In this document: one piece after another, positions 1 to 15,326 of the stretch | Layout of the letters: every line of letters starts with the position of its first letter | Position numbering within the stretch: position 1 is the stretch's first letter | Assembly (NCBI GenBank): GCA_029204225.1 | Contig: CM055097.1 | Span: 15,423,853-15,487,852, forward strand | DNA: 64,000 nt | Direction of reading: 5' to 3' | DNA from: Diphasiastrum complanatum | Taxonomy: Eukaryota; Streptophyta; Lycopodiopsida; Lycopodiales; Lycopodiaceae | Program-made: the position numbers and the translations under genes | The notes under the pieces: model-generated | Database searches by the model: none | What the model was told of the DNA's origin: nothing | What the model saw: only the letters and a program-made list of their open reading frames with translations

Positions 1-91
1 TTGTCCAATATCATCATCACACCCTTCCTCTTTGACATTGCTTTTCTTTTTGCCTTTCTTTTGAATTTAAACTCATCTTTATAATGGCATT

Positions 92-349
92 TGGTTTCAA
101 GTTATTGTTGCATGTATAAAGTTTTGGTAAGTTCAATGTTCTCCACTATGATGGATAAGTTTCATGCAAACATCTTGTATGATTGGGTTATTAAGTCATC
201 ACAAAACTAAGAACAAGCATGGTTTCAAGTTATTGTTGCATGTATAAAGTTTTGGTAAGTTTAATGTTCTCCACTATGATGGATTAAGTTTCATGCAAAC
301 ATATTGTATGATTGGGTTATCAAGTCATCACAAAACGAAGAACAAGCAT
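92..349. repeat. Tandem duplication, 2 x ~129 bp
   Basis: Two adjacent copies, about 92-219 and 220-349, differ by a few substitutions and a 1-bp insertion in the second. Both run from a TGGTTTCAAGTTATTG start to a GAACAAGCAT end. No coding potential is shared; the short ORF in the second copy is absent from the first. Confidence 0.9.
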
Positions 350-4301
<3,952 letters not shown>

Positions 4302-4868
4302 TTATGGCGATTGAAAATACTGATATAATAGTAGATAAATAATGTCTGCTTTCTTCTTCCTTGTGTCTTCTAAATATTTGGACAAAGTACAACTTGCACT
4401 TGGAGTTATTGCCTTTAGATTAGATTGACAGAGAAAATAGGCCCTCCTCCATAGGTGGAATAAATAGCCTTCATGAGGAAACAAAGCAGCAAGTTGCTTA
4501 GAATTTGCATAGCACTGATTTTTTTTCTCAGAGAAAAATGTAGACTGCAATGCTTGAGCCTCTATTACCTCAGATATTTCTTCAACAGTCCCGATTCCAT
4601 CTTCGAAGATGGAAAATAGTCCTTCAAATACACAGAGAAGATGTATAGCAATGGCACATAGACTGGAATCAAATACAACTTCCTCCTCAGGTAGAGAATT
4701 TACAAAGTAGGTTGAGAGCAAGGAAGCAAGAATGGTTGGAAATTCTTCTTCCTCCTCATATTCAGTAATAAAGCTTTCAGGGACTGGTTCTAGCAAATCT
4801 GAAACAATGACTGCTTGGGTGGGTGGAAAGCAGTCTTCATTCAAAAAGTCAGACAATGGATAGAACAT
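4302..4868 (-). CDS. Unrecognised 188-codon ORF, possibly an exon remnant
   Basis: An open frame with balanced amino-acid composition, an acidic EYEEEEEF stretch near residue 37, hydrophobic helical-looking segments around residues 44-95 and a Lys-rich patch (DTRKKKAD) near the C-terminus. I recognise no domain. Composition is more protein-like than the low-complexity ORFs nearby, so it could be a real gene, one exon of a larger gene, or a captured gene fragment. No splice partner, TATA motif or homologous copy is visible in the window. A Gypsy integrase stub on the other strand starts just beyond its 5' end. Function unknown. Confidence 0.35.
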   Translation of the reverse strand: MFYPLSDFLNEDCFPPTQAVIVSDLLEPVPESFITEYEEEEEFPTILASLLSTYFVNSLPEEEVVFDSSLCAIAIHLLCVFEGLFSIFEDGIGTVEEISEVIEAQALQSTFFSEKKNQCYANSKQLAALFPHEGYLFHLWRRAYFLCQSNLKAITPSASCTLSKYLEDTRKKKADIIYLLLYQYFQSP

Positions 4869-4914
4869 TTCTATTGGCTGTGCTAGTTGAAATTCTGATA
4901 GAATCTAGTGCAGT

Positions 4915-5408
4915 ATGCAGATCACATCACACAATCACCATAGCCACTGCTCACAAGCTCTCAAAGATGGCACAACAAAAGTTAAGTCTATTATGAAGAA
5001 ACACTGTACATATAGCATTTTGATACCATCTCTACGCATAGCAGCAACAGAATGGTTGGATGATGTGAAATCTTTCCAGATGTGTCATGAGGCTTTACAA
5101 AAACTTTGTGAGACCAGATTGATGGCAGTTCATGCATAGCAGCAGAGAAAGCCCATCACAAGGCATGGCACAATCGTCGACTACACAAAAAAGATATGAA
5201 GGAAGGAGATCTAGCACTAATGTATAAGATGAAACTGATTAAGGGTAAATTGAAGTTCATAGGTGAAGGTCCATACAGAGTGAAAGAAATCTTGGATTAT
5301 GGGGCGATCATTTTAGAACATTTGGATGGAAAAAGATTGGACACTCCGATGAATGGCAGCCGATTACGGAAGTTTTGGCAGCCAGATCAGCCAGTTCAAC
5401 CAAAATGA
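4915..5408 (+). pseudogene. Ty3/Gypsy integrase C-terminal remnant
   Basis: The segment at 5141-5408 reads AEKAHHKAWHNRRLHKKD, then MKEGDLALMY and GEGPYRVKEIL, ending with an LDG...NGSRLRKFW block. This is the usual C-terminal end of plant Gypsy integrases, where the GDLVL and GPYRV motifs form the SH3-like fold. The preceding stretch, ending TRLMAVHA at about 5138, belongs to the same protein but lies in another frame, so there is a frameshift near 5138. The catalytic core, RT and protease are missing. It is a 3' remnant of an element whose LTR may lie just downstream. Confidence 0.75.
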
Positions 5409-6337
5409 TTCAACACCTTGTCAAGTTTTACTTTGATTGTTTCATAGTTTTCTTGTTTTGATTACTTGAGTAAATTTTTTTTTTAAAAAAGAAAAGAAAA
5501 AGATGATCAAAAGTGAAAAAAAGTCATCAAAGTGAAAAAAAAGAAAGGAAAGTATTTTCAGAAGATAATTTTTAATGGAAAATGACTTAAAAAATCACTA
5601 TTTCGGTCATATTTTGCACATATAGTATTGGAAATCTTTGTTGAACTTTCAGGTTATACGTCCACCTCAGATATACCTATATTGAATTGGGCGAATGTTC
5701 TTTCCCAGAGATAATACATGTTTTAAAGTTAGGCAAATATTCAGAGACTTACCATTTTGGAAACCTTCGTCGAGCATCCTACAGTCCTTATTAACCTTCG
5801 CCAACCTGACAAATGGATTCAGAATGCCAAAATTAGGTTGGGCAAGAGTCAGATCATCAAAATTTGCATTTATGACAGTACCAAGGCGAAGGATGAACCT
5901 TCACCAGATCTTCAAAACCTTCGCCGACATTTCTACAATCTATTTTCATAGTACTGCACATGCTTGCAAATTTTTGTCCAGAACTGAACAGCCAATACAT
6001 TGTCCAATGGACCCTCCAAATCAGTCTATAAAAGGGCAGAATTTGAATTCATTTCTGTGCTAGCGAAGCTCTTGCCAATTTTTTCAGCGACCAGAACTTT
6101 CAATACTTTACTACCAGCTTTCTATACACTCTTTTTACTGTTACTTCCAGTTTCTGACCTTGTTCCATCACGTCTTCTATCGATACGTCTCGATACACCA
6201 TCCATCATGATGTCCCATCTGCAACGGACATCATGATACTTCCTAACACAAGCATGGTCAGTCAGTGGATGACCCTTGCGGAGCCTCTGCTCACTACAAT
6301 GGGTATTCATGAAAGGGCCTTCTCGGGATGAATTAAC
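5409..6337 (+). other. LTR-like segment with TATA and CCAAT motifs
   Basis: Downstream of the integrase remnant is A/T-tract DNA, then a segment with repeated CCTTCG blocks, two CCAAT motifs (about 5990-6010) and a TATAAAAGG box at 6027. Position after an integrase end and before a gag-like remnant fits an LTR promoter. LTR termini and a second copy are not visible, so this is inference from layout and motifs. Confidence 0.4.
6027..6034 (+). promoter_or_regulatory. TATA box of putative LTR promoter
   Basis: TATAAAAG preceded within 40 bp by two CCAAT motifs; the decayed gag-like region begins about 300 bp downstream. Confidence 0.45.
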
Positions 6338-8270
6338 ATGGATTTTATCACTCTTGGCTTCAGTACATGGAAGGAGGAGAAATCCAAATTTTATATTGCT
6401 TTTCAGGGAGCCACACACAACGTGCGCGTAACTAAAGTCGCACTCAAGCCTCACCAAACCACAAACAGGCCAAACAAGCCATTAAGCCATATATTGATAC
6501 CACCAATGCCCTATACTGGACAAATGACGGCTATCTGTTAGAGGCTATTAGAGATCTTGCCATCAGCCCAGCTCCTCAATAACTTCCTGATGGTTGGAAA
6601 CCTCAGAAAAGAGCGCATCTCTTCCCAGATATTGCATAGGATAGTTGAATCTCATGCCAAATTAGTTAAAGCACCTCTGGAACCATATAATTGGTTCAAA
6701 ACTGTGTTTGGAGAGCTCAAACGAGCTATCAAGAGCAATACCAAATAGTAGTTTGCTGCTGGTCAGTTATTATCTCTCCTACCCGTCTCCCACCTTGATA
6801 ATAAAATCCATGGCTTCAGTATGGATTTTGTGCTTTCGATATATGAAAAAGCACCAGTTGAATCCTCTCAACAAGAGTCGAGTAAACCACCGCTACACTT
6901 CCACCCCCTATTAGAATTCGCACTTAACTACCCATCCTTCAATCCACTGATGCATCCCTAGCCTCTGCTTCCTCACAGGGTCGGTCTGTGACCATTGGAT
7001 CTACCATTCCAATCACAGTTGCCAAGCCGTCTCACAAGCTGAATTGAAGAAGGCCACCAAATCTGCTCAACGCCTCGAAGACTATGTGGCTAGCCTTCAA
7101 AATTCACTAATGACGGCGCAAGACTAAGTGGACAAAGTTGTCCAGGACTCAAAACAACAAGTGTTGCTATTGGTAGGACAACTAGACCTAGCAGAGCTTG
7201 AACGCGAACGTCTTCAAGGTGAATTGGATGTGACCACCCTTGAACATGATTCTTATTTGCAAACACAAGTGCCTGATCGCCGAGTCACACCGAACAAAAT
7301 CAGATACTTCTTCAGGAAAGTTGAAACCTTCCATAGTTCACTAGCAAGATTTTAAAAAAAATTCAACAAACTCAAACGTACGGCCACCACTAAAATTGGC
7401 AAGGCAAAGGCAATCATTAAGGATTACGAAAAGACAGCCGCTGAAGTGTTGGAAGTTGAGCTTCAGATTCAAGTTCTTGTGATGTCGCAATTTTCGCCTC
7501 AACACCAAGATTAGGGAGGCATGAATACAGGATTCGATGGAGCAAAAATTGTAAATACAACGGATCTCCAAGCTACTGAAGCCGATCCATCTTTATCAGG
7601 GACCAAAATTTTGCGATCACCATCGAGGACCAGATCCAAAAAAATTTGCATCAACATCCACATATGTCCTTGAGGGGTGGATGAATTGTCAAGTTCAAGA
7701 CCTCTGAGATAGAGACAGAGAAAGAATTGGATAAACTACCAACATTGAGAGAGCAGTCGACTTGGCAGAAAATAGTTTTCAAGAAAGCTCCAGATTCCAT
7801 TACCATCTACATTGCTAGCCCTCGCCAATTGTGAGTAGATTCTTACTATTTACCGATGCCGTGACGCAATAAGTGGAAAGATTTGGGCGTGCCATTGGAT
7901 CAAATCAGCATCCACACCCCAAATTGGCCCATCATTCACCAGATCTACAATTGGCAAATATTGGTTGATTTTAACATAGCACTTCAGTTTTATAGTGTTG
8001 AGTACTGAAATTTGCCAGATCCAGCTGCATGACAATCGGCAATATTTGCCAATGATTTGTCCAAGTTGGTATCCACTACTACTAGATGGGATGATTGTCT
8101 ACCTCTTTTGGCATTCAATCCGAATGTTCCCATGGCATCAGATAAAGTCCACGACCAGTGGCCAATCGCCAGATTATATTATCATGCAGAAATGTTGGGT
8201 GGTACTTGGGAATCATGATTTTTTGGCCTGGACCACTTCAAATTGGATTGTCGAAGCAAATAAGTCTTTT
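6338..8270 (+). pseudogene. Decayed gag-like coding region
   Basis: Short plus-strand frames follow one another with stops and frame changes: 6338-6541, 6557-6748, about 7040-7510 and 7690-8270. The third is clearly coiled-coil in character (a Leu/Glu heptad pattern around LAELERERLQGELD) and rich in Lys and Gln. The fourth contains well-formed protein such as REQSTWQKIVFKKAPDSITI. This is the behaviour of a decayed retroelement gag behind an LTR promoter. No zinc knuckle, protease or RT follows, so the family cannot be named, and a decayed host gene remains possible. Confidence 0.4.
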
Positions 8271-8291
8271 TTTCACACAAATACGATTTTA

Positions 8292-8552
8292 ATTCTTGTG
8301 GGCTTTAAACGTACATAATATAAATGGAAGTACTTCTTTATCATGTAAGCGGTCTGGTATTGCATTAATGAAGGAATTCTTTACCGTGCTCATAGAGGTC
8401 TCAACTGAATTATTATTTTCACCTGGATAAGGTGCAAAATCCGAACTAGATAATTTTAATAAGATAAGACTTTTGACAAGTTGAATACAAATAAAACAAG
8501 GATTGTGTTGTGCTTTATCTACCCCATTAATATATAAATCAGAAGTAACCAA
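8292..8552 (-). pseudogene. Penelope-like RT N-terminal fragment, copy 1
   Basis: An 87-codon minus-strand frame with GVDKAQHNPCFICIQ near the start and FKAHKN at the end. In YIDD-type Penelope-like reverse transcriptases the early region has a DKA...FVC motif and an (P)K.HKN motif before the catalytic fold, which is the match here. The duplicate at 22425-22690 runs directly on into the catalytic RT domain, whereas this copy is cut at 8292, so it is a truncated copy. Confidence 0.55.
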
Positions 8553-8828
8553 TTTATTTCATTATTAGCATCTTTCAATCGATTGCCATACAAACAATCA
8601 CCTACATGTAGCCATTAGTGCTCCTCAAGTGCTTAATAGCCAAATTCTTGCATAATAGTGCATGTTTAAAATGAGTATCATTATTAGGCTAAAAGCATGG
8701 TTTGGTGGTACAAAAAAAGAACCCATTTTTCATAGTAACTTATGGTAGTACATGTAAATTTTTGGGGATTTTGTTATTCATAATTCATATTCCCAGTACA
8801 ATACTTATGGTAGTACATTTCTCACTTT

Positions 8829-9736
8829 TTGGAGCCTGATAGGTGCCACGAGTTAATGCACAATTGTGAGCCTACTAATGATGGGCCTACTTTATCTAAT
8901 TTGAATTTGGATATTAAATGTGTTGCCCTCCAAATGATCAGTTCATTGCTATCATTTCTTTATGCTATCAGTTCATTGCTATATTGCTTTCTGCTAGATC
9001 GGTTCATTGTTATCATTCCTTTCTGCTATCAGTTCATCGCTATCGTTACTTTCTGCTATTGTTGCTTTCTACTAGATCAGTTCATTACTTTCGTTGCTCT
9101 CTATTATCACTTCATTGTTATCTTTTTGCTGCTTCATGAAGAGTATGGCTTCAACCTAGAGAGCAAACTTGCAAAAGACCTTCTAGACATTGATTTACCA
9201 GACAGTCAATGGTTAACGGTCTTCAGGCAGAAATATAGAAAAAACGTTAAGATATATCTTAACCAACTGCATCCACAATTTGTGGATGACTGTCATCTGC
9301 TGTTCCACAAGGTGTACCAGGCTCCCCTCTCATGCGGCGAAATCATAGTCAAATTCGTCAGATGTTATGCATTTGAGCGATGCAAGGCCACAAAGTTGGA
9401 CACTGCCTATTGCAAGATAGCATGGGTTAGATTTGGGGAGAATGTAATTGCAATATGCAGCAGCAAAAAGGATGGCATTATGAAAAAACTTGAAAATTGG
9501 AGCAGGGCTAACGGTCCCCCTCAGAGTGGGCAGTCAAGAGTTGGAGTCAAGAGGGAATTCTCCAGCAAGTTCGGAGGTGAGGATAGTGTGTCCCACGCTG
9601 TTTTTTCCACTCTAGAATATATGCCTGAGGTGGAGGCGATGAATCAGAGAGTCACAAACATATCAGGGAGGATGTTTGAAAGGCTGTCGGAATTAAAGGA
9701 CAACATCAAGAAGAAGAAAGAAAAATTGTTGATTAG
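8829..9736 (+). CDS. Unknown ORF upstream of Copia LTR, copy 1
   Basis: The open frame runs 8829-9953, but from 9737 it is inside the LTR, so only the first ~302 codons can be an independent product. Residues about 35-100 are hydrophobic and are a direct translation of a minisatellite, so membrane segments should not be inferred. Residues about 105-300 look protein-like: an Asp/Leu-rich start, several Cys, a CYAFERCKATKLDTAY stretch, NWSRANGPPQSGQSR, and a charged coiled-coil end (RLSELKDNIKKKKEKLL). I recognise no family. The copy at 23040-23905 is open across the same region, with similar numbers of silent and replacement differences, so selection cannot be claimed. Confidence 0.4.
8936..9125 (+). 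repeat. Minisatellite of ~25-30 bp units
   Basis: Degenerate tandem units built on CAGTTCATTGCTATC plus a T-rich tail, about six units here and one more in the duplicate at 23069-23294. The copy-number difference shows the array changed after the duplication. It supplies the hydrophobic N-terminal part of the overlapping ORF. Confidence 0.85.
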
Positions 9737-10730
9737 TGTTGGAATTACTCCTACTCTCCTAAATCCCATTTTTTTAATCTGCCTCCATTCTTGTTGCATA
9801 TTTACAATACGTTGTCACGTAGCCTGCATATTTACACGCAAATTCGCACAGACGAATAAAAGGCAAAAGAATCGCAAACACTTTGTTTTTACACAGTTTA
9901 TGGTGACAGGCAAAAAGGGGACACTATCCTACAGAATGCCGAAGGTGCCCTAAAAGCTAAGGCACCCTGTAAATCTTATCCTAAGGCCATTCGTAAGAGT
10001 GACCCACTTTTCGCATCATCGCCAATGTTCACTTCAGCACTGGTTGACGTCGTAGCCTTTTTATGCTCACTCCATGTAGTTGCGCTAATAGATTGGACAA
10101 CAATTGCAGCCACCCACGATCTCCTACAGACAGCACATCCACTTTGTACTTTCACATCTTCACACCTGTAATATTATGTATATATATTGGATACCATTTG
10201 TGTATTCAAAATAGAGAATGTTAGATGAGAAGCGAGAGAAGAAGAGACTAAGAGAAGAGGTTTCATTCCTCATTACAGACAAAATAAGCTTCGTAGGGCA
10301 CGCGGTTTCGTCCGCTATTGTATTGTGCTATGTCGCATTATGAACTTGTATACATGATATACTTGATCTGATACAGCTCTTTGTTCTGCATTCAGATCTG
10401 TGTTAATATTGCTATGCTTGTTCTTCATTTTGTCTGATCTTTCTAGTTGCACTTTCTAGTAATAGACGATCAACTTCTAGTCTTGTCTTTCACGAACAAT
10501 TTGCGACAAATTATTCATCTAGCGCTTCATCCATTAAATGTTTGGCTACGTAATCTAGAATGACTGTGATTTCTATCACTAAAGTTCTCTTCATTCTGAT
10601 AGGTGTAGTCATGCTTACGGAGAGAGTCAAATAATTCATTCCGCTGCGCACGAACATTTTCTGTTTGAGTTCGCTTCTCGTTCGTTTCTTGTTCAAGTTC
10701 GTTTCTCGTTCGTGTTCGTCATTTATTCTC

Positions 10731-10812
<82 letters not shown>

Positions 10813-10813
10813 A
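9737..10813 (+). mobile_element. Copia family-B LTR, copy 1
   Basis: The 1.08-kb LTR starts TGTTGGAATTACTCC and ends CAACA, directly followed by a tRNA-Met type primer site. The start is set by the inverted third copy (28832), whose flank diverges exactly there. A TATATATA promoter-like run lies near 10180. The last 80 bp before the primer site is a (CT)n tract, so the microsatellite belongs to the LTR and moves with it. A purine-rich run (9709-9727) lies about 10 bp upstream but does not abut the LTR. Confidence 0.85.
10735..10808. repeat. (CT)n tract inside Copia LTR
   Basis: About 37 CT units ending 5 bp before the LTR end. The duplicate LTR has the same tract at 24899-24973 with slightly different flanks and length. 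Confidence 0.97.
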
Positions 10814-10825
10814 TGGTACCAAAGC
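10814..10825 (+). promoter_or_regulatory. Primer binding site (tRNA-Met type)
   Basis: TGGTACCAAAGC directly after the LTR end. It matches the usual plant TGGTATCAGAGC site at 10 of 12 positions. The identical sequence follows the duplicate LTR at 24979. Confidence 0.75.
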
Positions 10826-10964
10826 TATTTTCATAGCTTGATAAGCTTCCATAGTACAAGACTCTACTAGCCGATAGAGTAATTGCTTTCTTGTTATGTA
10901 AATATCATATTTTCATACTTAAGTCACTGATAGTTTCTCCTATCACTTAGACTAATTCTTCCAC

Positions 10965-12284
10965 ATGGATTCCCAAGGGAAAGCCAGTCCTATCATGGAC
11001 AAGCTTGATGGAGCCAATTACCATTTGTGGAAATTTAAGATGAAAACTGTACTAATGGCAAAAGAATTGTTCGACGTTGTTACAGGTGCAGAAGGGAAAC
11101 CCGAAGCGGACGATGTGGCGATTGTCAGATGGAAGCTGAAGGATGGAAAAGCTTTCGCACTGATCATCCTCAACATCACGGATACCCAGATCGGCCATGT
11201 ATCCAAGGCTCAGACATCAAAAGAAGTCTGGGACATCTTGAGCACACTATACGAAGTGCGAGATATACCTTCTAAGCTACATCTCAGGAAGAAATTTCAC
11301 TCCCTCAAGATGATGAATGGTGATTCTCTACAGAATCACATTAATCAATTCAAGAACCTGCTAAGACAAATGGCTGCTGCCAGATCTTTCATAGACGATC
11401 AAGATGCAGTGATGCAACTGCTTACAAGCTTGCCAAGTTCTTACGACAGCTGGGTGATGTTCACCACGACTCATCCAGAATTGACTCTTTCTAGAGTCAT
11501 TACTATGTTGTCGCAGGAAGACACGCGAAGGAACGAAACCTCGAGTTCCTCAGCTGATTCTCACGCCTTGTACACCAACAAGAGCACGACAAAGCAGAAG
11601 AAGAAGAAAGGCCCGAAGCAATCAAAGCCAAATCAGAAACCAGCTCAGCACAAGGAACGGTCGAATCCGCAAACAAAGAAGAAGTTATTCTGCAAATACT
11701 ACAAACGAAACAACCACGAAATTCAAGACTGTCGAATACTTCAAGAGAAGAACAATAGCAAGGGACAGTTGAATCAAATGGCAAATGCAGCTGTAGAAGC
11801 TCCACAGCCTATTCAAGAAGCAGATCATGATGCCTTCATGACCAACCATCAACAAGCATCTAGTGACAGTTCTTGGTTCTTGGATTCCGGAGCCACTTAG
11901 CACATGACTAGCCTCATTGGTTGTTTCGAGTCCTATACACCTTACAGTACCCAGAAGTTCGTTCACCTTGGTGACAATAGCACACAAGCTATCAAAGGTA
12001 AAGGCATTGTAAGATTAAACTTTTCAAATGATCAATCTAAGCTACTCTCTAAACTCCTATATGTACCAAATTTATCTACGAATCTGCTCTCTGTAAGCAG
12101 AATCACAAATTTAGGACATAGAGTAGAGTTTGAATGTGATCAGTGTAAAGTAGTTGATAGGATTGGCAAGATCCTAGCACTCGGAGAGAGGCATGGATAC
12201 TTGTATAAATTAAGTCATTGTTTTTCTGCCTCTAGTCAGGCTCTCAGTACTTCAATTCATACAAATAAAGGTCTACTTTGGCAT
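10965..12284 (+). pseudogene. Copia family-B gag-protease, copy 1 (3'-truncated)
   Basis: The 311-codon frame 10965-11900 starts MDSQGKASPIMDKLDGANY and carries the Copia gag (KLHLRKKFHSLKM, ITMLSQED), a Lys-rich stretch, a zinc-knuckle-like FCKYYKRNNHEIQDC and the protease active site WFLDSGAT. A TAG at 11898-11900 interrupts it; copy 2 has CAG there. The frame resumes at 11904 with the VPNLSTNLLSVSRI block before the integrase. Homology stops at 12284, so integrase, RT and RNase H are missing. In the knuckle the second Cys is Tyr, as in the other two copies, so nucleic-acid binding by this motif was probably lost in the parent. Confidence 0.9.
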
Positions 12285-12366
12285 GGCTTGGGGGGTTTGG
12301 CTCCATAGTCTCTCTTAGTATGTTCTCCTTTCCTCATCTTAGGGGTTATCCCTTTGGGTCTTTACA
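12285..12366 (+). mobile_element. Gypsy LTR 3'-end fragment fused to Copia
   Basis: After the Copia sequence breaks off, the next 80 bp match the last part of the LTRs at 39338 and 43540: GGTTTGGCTCCATAGTCTC, then a CATCTTAGGGG block and a TTTACA terminus. Both sides share GGCATGGCTTGG-like sequence at the joint, so this is a microhomology junction between a Copia body and a Gypsy LTR. Confidence 0.7.
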
Positions 12367-13110
12367 GCTTAGCCTCCTCTTTGTGAATGTGAGCCTTGGG
12401 AAAAAGGGTTGCTAGGCTGATGCACCCAATTCACATGAATCTCATCACTATTTTGTATTGATTTGCTAAATTCATCCCTTCACTTCTATTTACCGATTCC
12501 TTGGAGCTCTATTTGTGATTTGCATTTTATGGCTATATCAACACAAGTGCTATGTACTTCTCTTTATTGTAGTTTTAATTTCTTTCCTATTGCTATTTGA
12601 TTGGGTTTGGCACATGACACCAATTTTATATCGAAATATATCTTTTATAACAAAGCTCCAACTCTTGAATTACTTTCTTGCGGACCAACATTCCATTGTG
12701 GGCCGTGAATGAGCACAACAAATTGCATTCAAAAGAGAGAGGAAGGAAAAGGCATAAGAGAGAGGCGGAGTCCATTGCTATTCTGTTCACTCCTTTATAG
12801 TTTCTTCAAGCTACAACAAGGCACTCTATGATGCCCATAGTTGAATTAATCAAAGCATTGAGGAAGGACAAATCTTTTCAGTTCATCACAAACTTGTAGG
12901 GCAAGTCACTGTGTGTCCCAATAACCCACCTCTTTGTTTTAAAAAACTTTTAAGAAGATTATGGTTATATGTGTGGGGTTGGTATTTGCTTGGTTGTGGT
13001 TATATGTGTGTCACTACTTGGGTTGGTATTTGCTTGGTAGGAGTTAAAAAAAAATTTGTTAACCTTGTTCGAAGGTAGCAAAAGGAGTATCATGAACAAA
13101 TAGCATTTAT
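12367..13110. other. Intergenic, no gene seen
   Basis: No convincing ORF, terminal repeat or RNA gene; only T-rich short frames. Confidence 0.5.
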
Positions 13111-14351
<1,241 letters not shown>

Positions 14352-14813
14352 CCATCGCTAGTTGGAGGAGGCTAAAGAAGTGAAAAATTCTATGAACAGA
14401 TAGCACAAGTTCATGGTCCATCGCTGGACAGTTAGCCATGCATGAGTATATAGTATTATCAACTGAAGAGGAGACCATCCTCATGTCCATCGTTGGAACA
14501 ACAGGGTCTCTATGTGTAGATTCGGTGTTTAAACGTGAGTTTGTCATGCCAATGCAATCCATCGCTGGAAAGCATAAAGCATTATTGATACATCTTTTTC
14601 ATATGAACAATTATCAGTGATCTATCCATCGTTGGACAGCGCTCATTCCTACTCAAAGAAAAGTGTGAAGCATGTGTAGGAGTGAGGCAGCCCTCCATCG
14701 CTGCTCACTGAGCCATAAGGAGTAAGCAAAAAGCATGGAAAAATCGTGGTTACATCATTACTATCACCTGTGATTTCAGAGAATTATCACATACTTTGAA
14801 ACTGTCCATCGCT
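14352..14813 (+). repeat. Seven spaced copies of a TCCATCGYTGGA motif
   Basis: CCATCGCT or CCATCGTT cores begin at 14352, 14418, 14487, 14559, 14626, 14695 and 14806. The first six are 66-72 bp apart; the last gap is 111 bp. The best copies read GTCCATCGCTGGAC, a 5-bp stem with a TCGC loop. The sequences between cores are not obviously alike. The array lies about 0.6-1.1 kb downstream of the primer site. It could be a very old satellite in which only the core survives, or repeated protein or RNA recognition sites in a retroelement leader. Confidence 0.7.
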
Positions 14814-15326
14814 GGACCTCAATCTTGTTGCCCTATCACAAACTTACCCTGGTTTAGAAAGATGAATGGCATATCAAATCCGATCATTATTACAGCAGCA
14901 TCCTCCGAAAAGTAGAGTAAATGTAAACGTAATGTAAGAGAGAAACAAATACATACCGTAAGCTGTCAGATCGTTGATCCGTATGTAGGTAGGGCGCACT
15001 TTCAGCAAGTATCAGAGGAGCAGAGTTCTTCACCGGTGTTGTAAAGCAAAAATGGTTGAGAACAACATGTACTTATAGTGCCCAATAAGGTAGTAACCTG
15101 GAAGGAGACAGTGGCATATAAGACGAACAAGTACATCAAAATGGATGGCACCAATGAAACGGAGCAATGCCGTCAAAACACAATAACTAAAATCAAACTA
15201 ACTAAGAGAAAAATATCTCTTCAGTGCTCTAACTCTCAACCTAACTCTGAAAAATCTCTAACAAGCATCAATGAAAGGCAAAAATTCTCTCTTGACTAAA
15301 AGGCTCTCATGTAGGAGGCGTCACTA
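14814..15326. other. No recognisable gene
   Basis: Contains a 73-codon plus-strand ORF (15078-15299), Lys/Thr/Asn-rich and unrecognised; probably non-coding remains of the LTR element that begins at the 13736 primer site. Confidence 0.4.

Larger units (their letters stand above)
8292..12284. repeat. 4.0-kb duplicated block, copy 1
   Basis: Nearly identical to 22425-26439, offset 14.1 kb, same orientation. It holds, in order, a minus-strand Penelope-like RT fragment, a plus-strand unknown ORF with a minisatellite, a full Copia family-B LTR, its primer site and gag-protease. Because it reaches well upstream of the LTR it is a segmental duplication or a larger composite repeat, not simply two insertions of one retroelement. 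Copy 1 ends abruptly in GGCAT at 12284, where a Gypsy LTR fragment begins. Confidence 0.93.

Noticed and set aside
8829-9140. Multi-pass membrane protein suggested by the hydrophobic N-terminus of the unknown ORF
   Set aside because: The hydrophobic part is the translation of a T-rich minisatellite and changes in length between copies.
9737-9953. C-terminal 72 residues of the unknown ORF
   Set aside because: They lie inside the Copia LTR, whose start is fixed by the third copy, so they are read-through of non-coding LTR.
14352-14813. CRISPR-like array
   Set aside because: A plant nuclear context, a repeat core of only about 13 bp that is not identical between copies, and spacings of 66-111 bp do not fit CRISPR.
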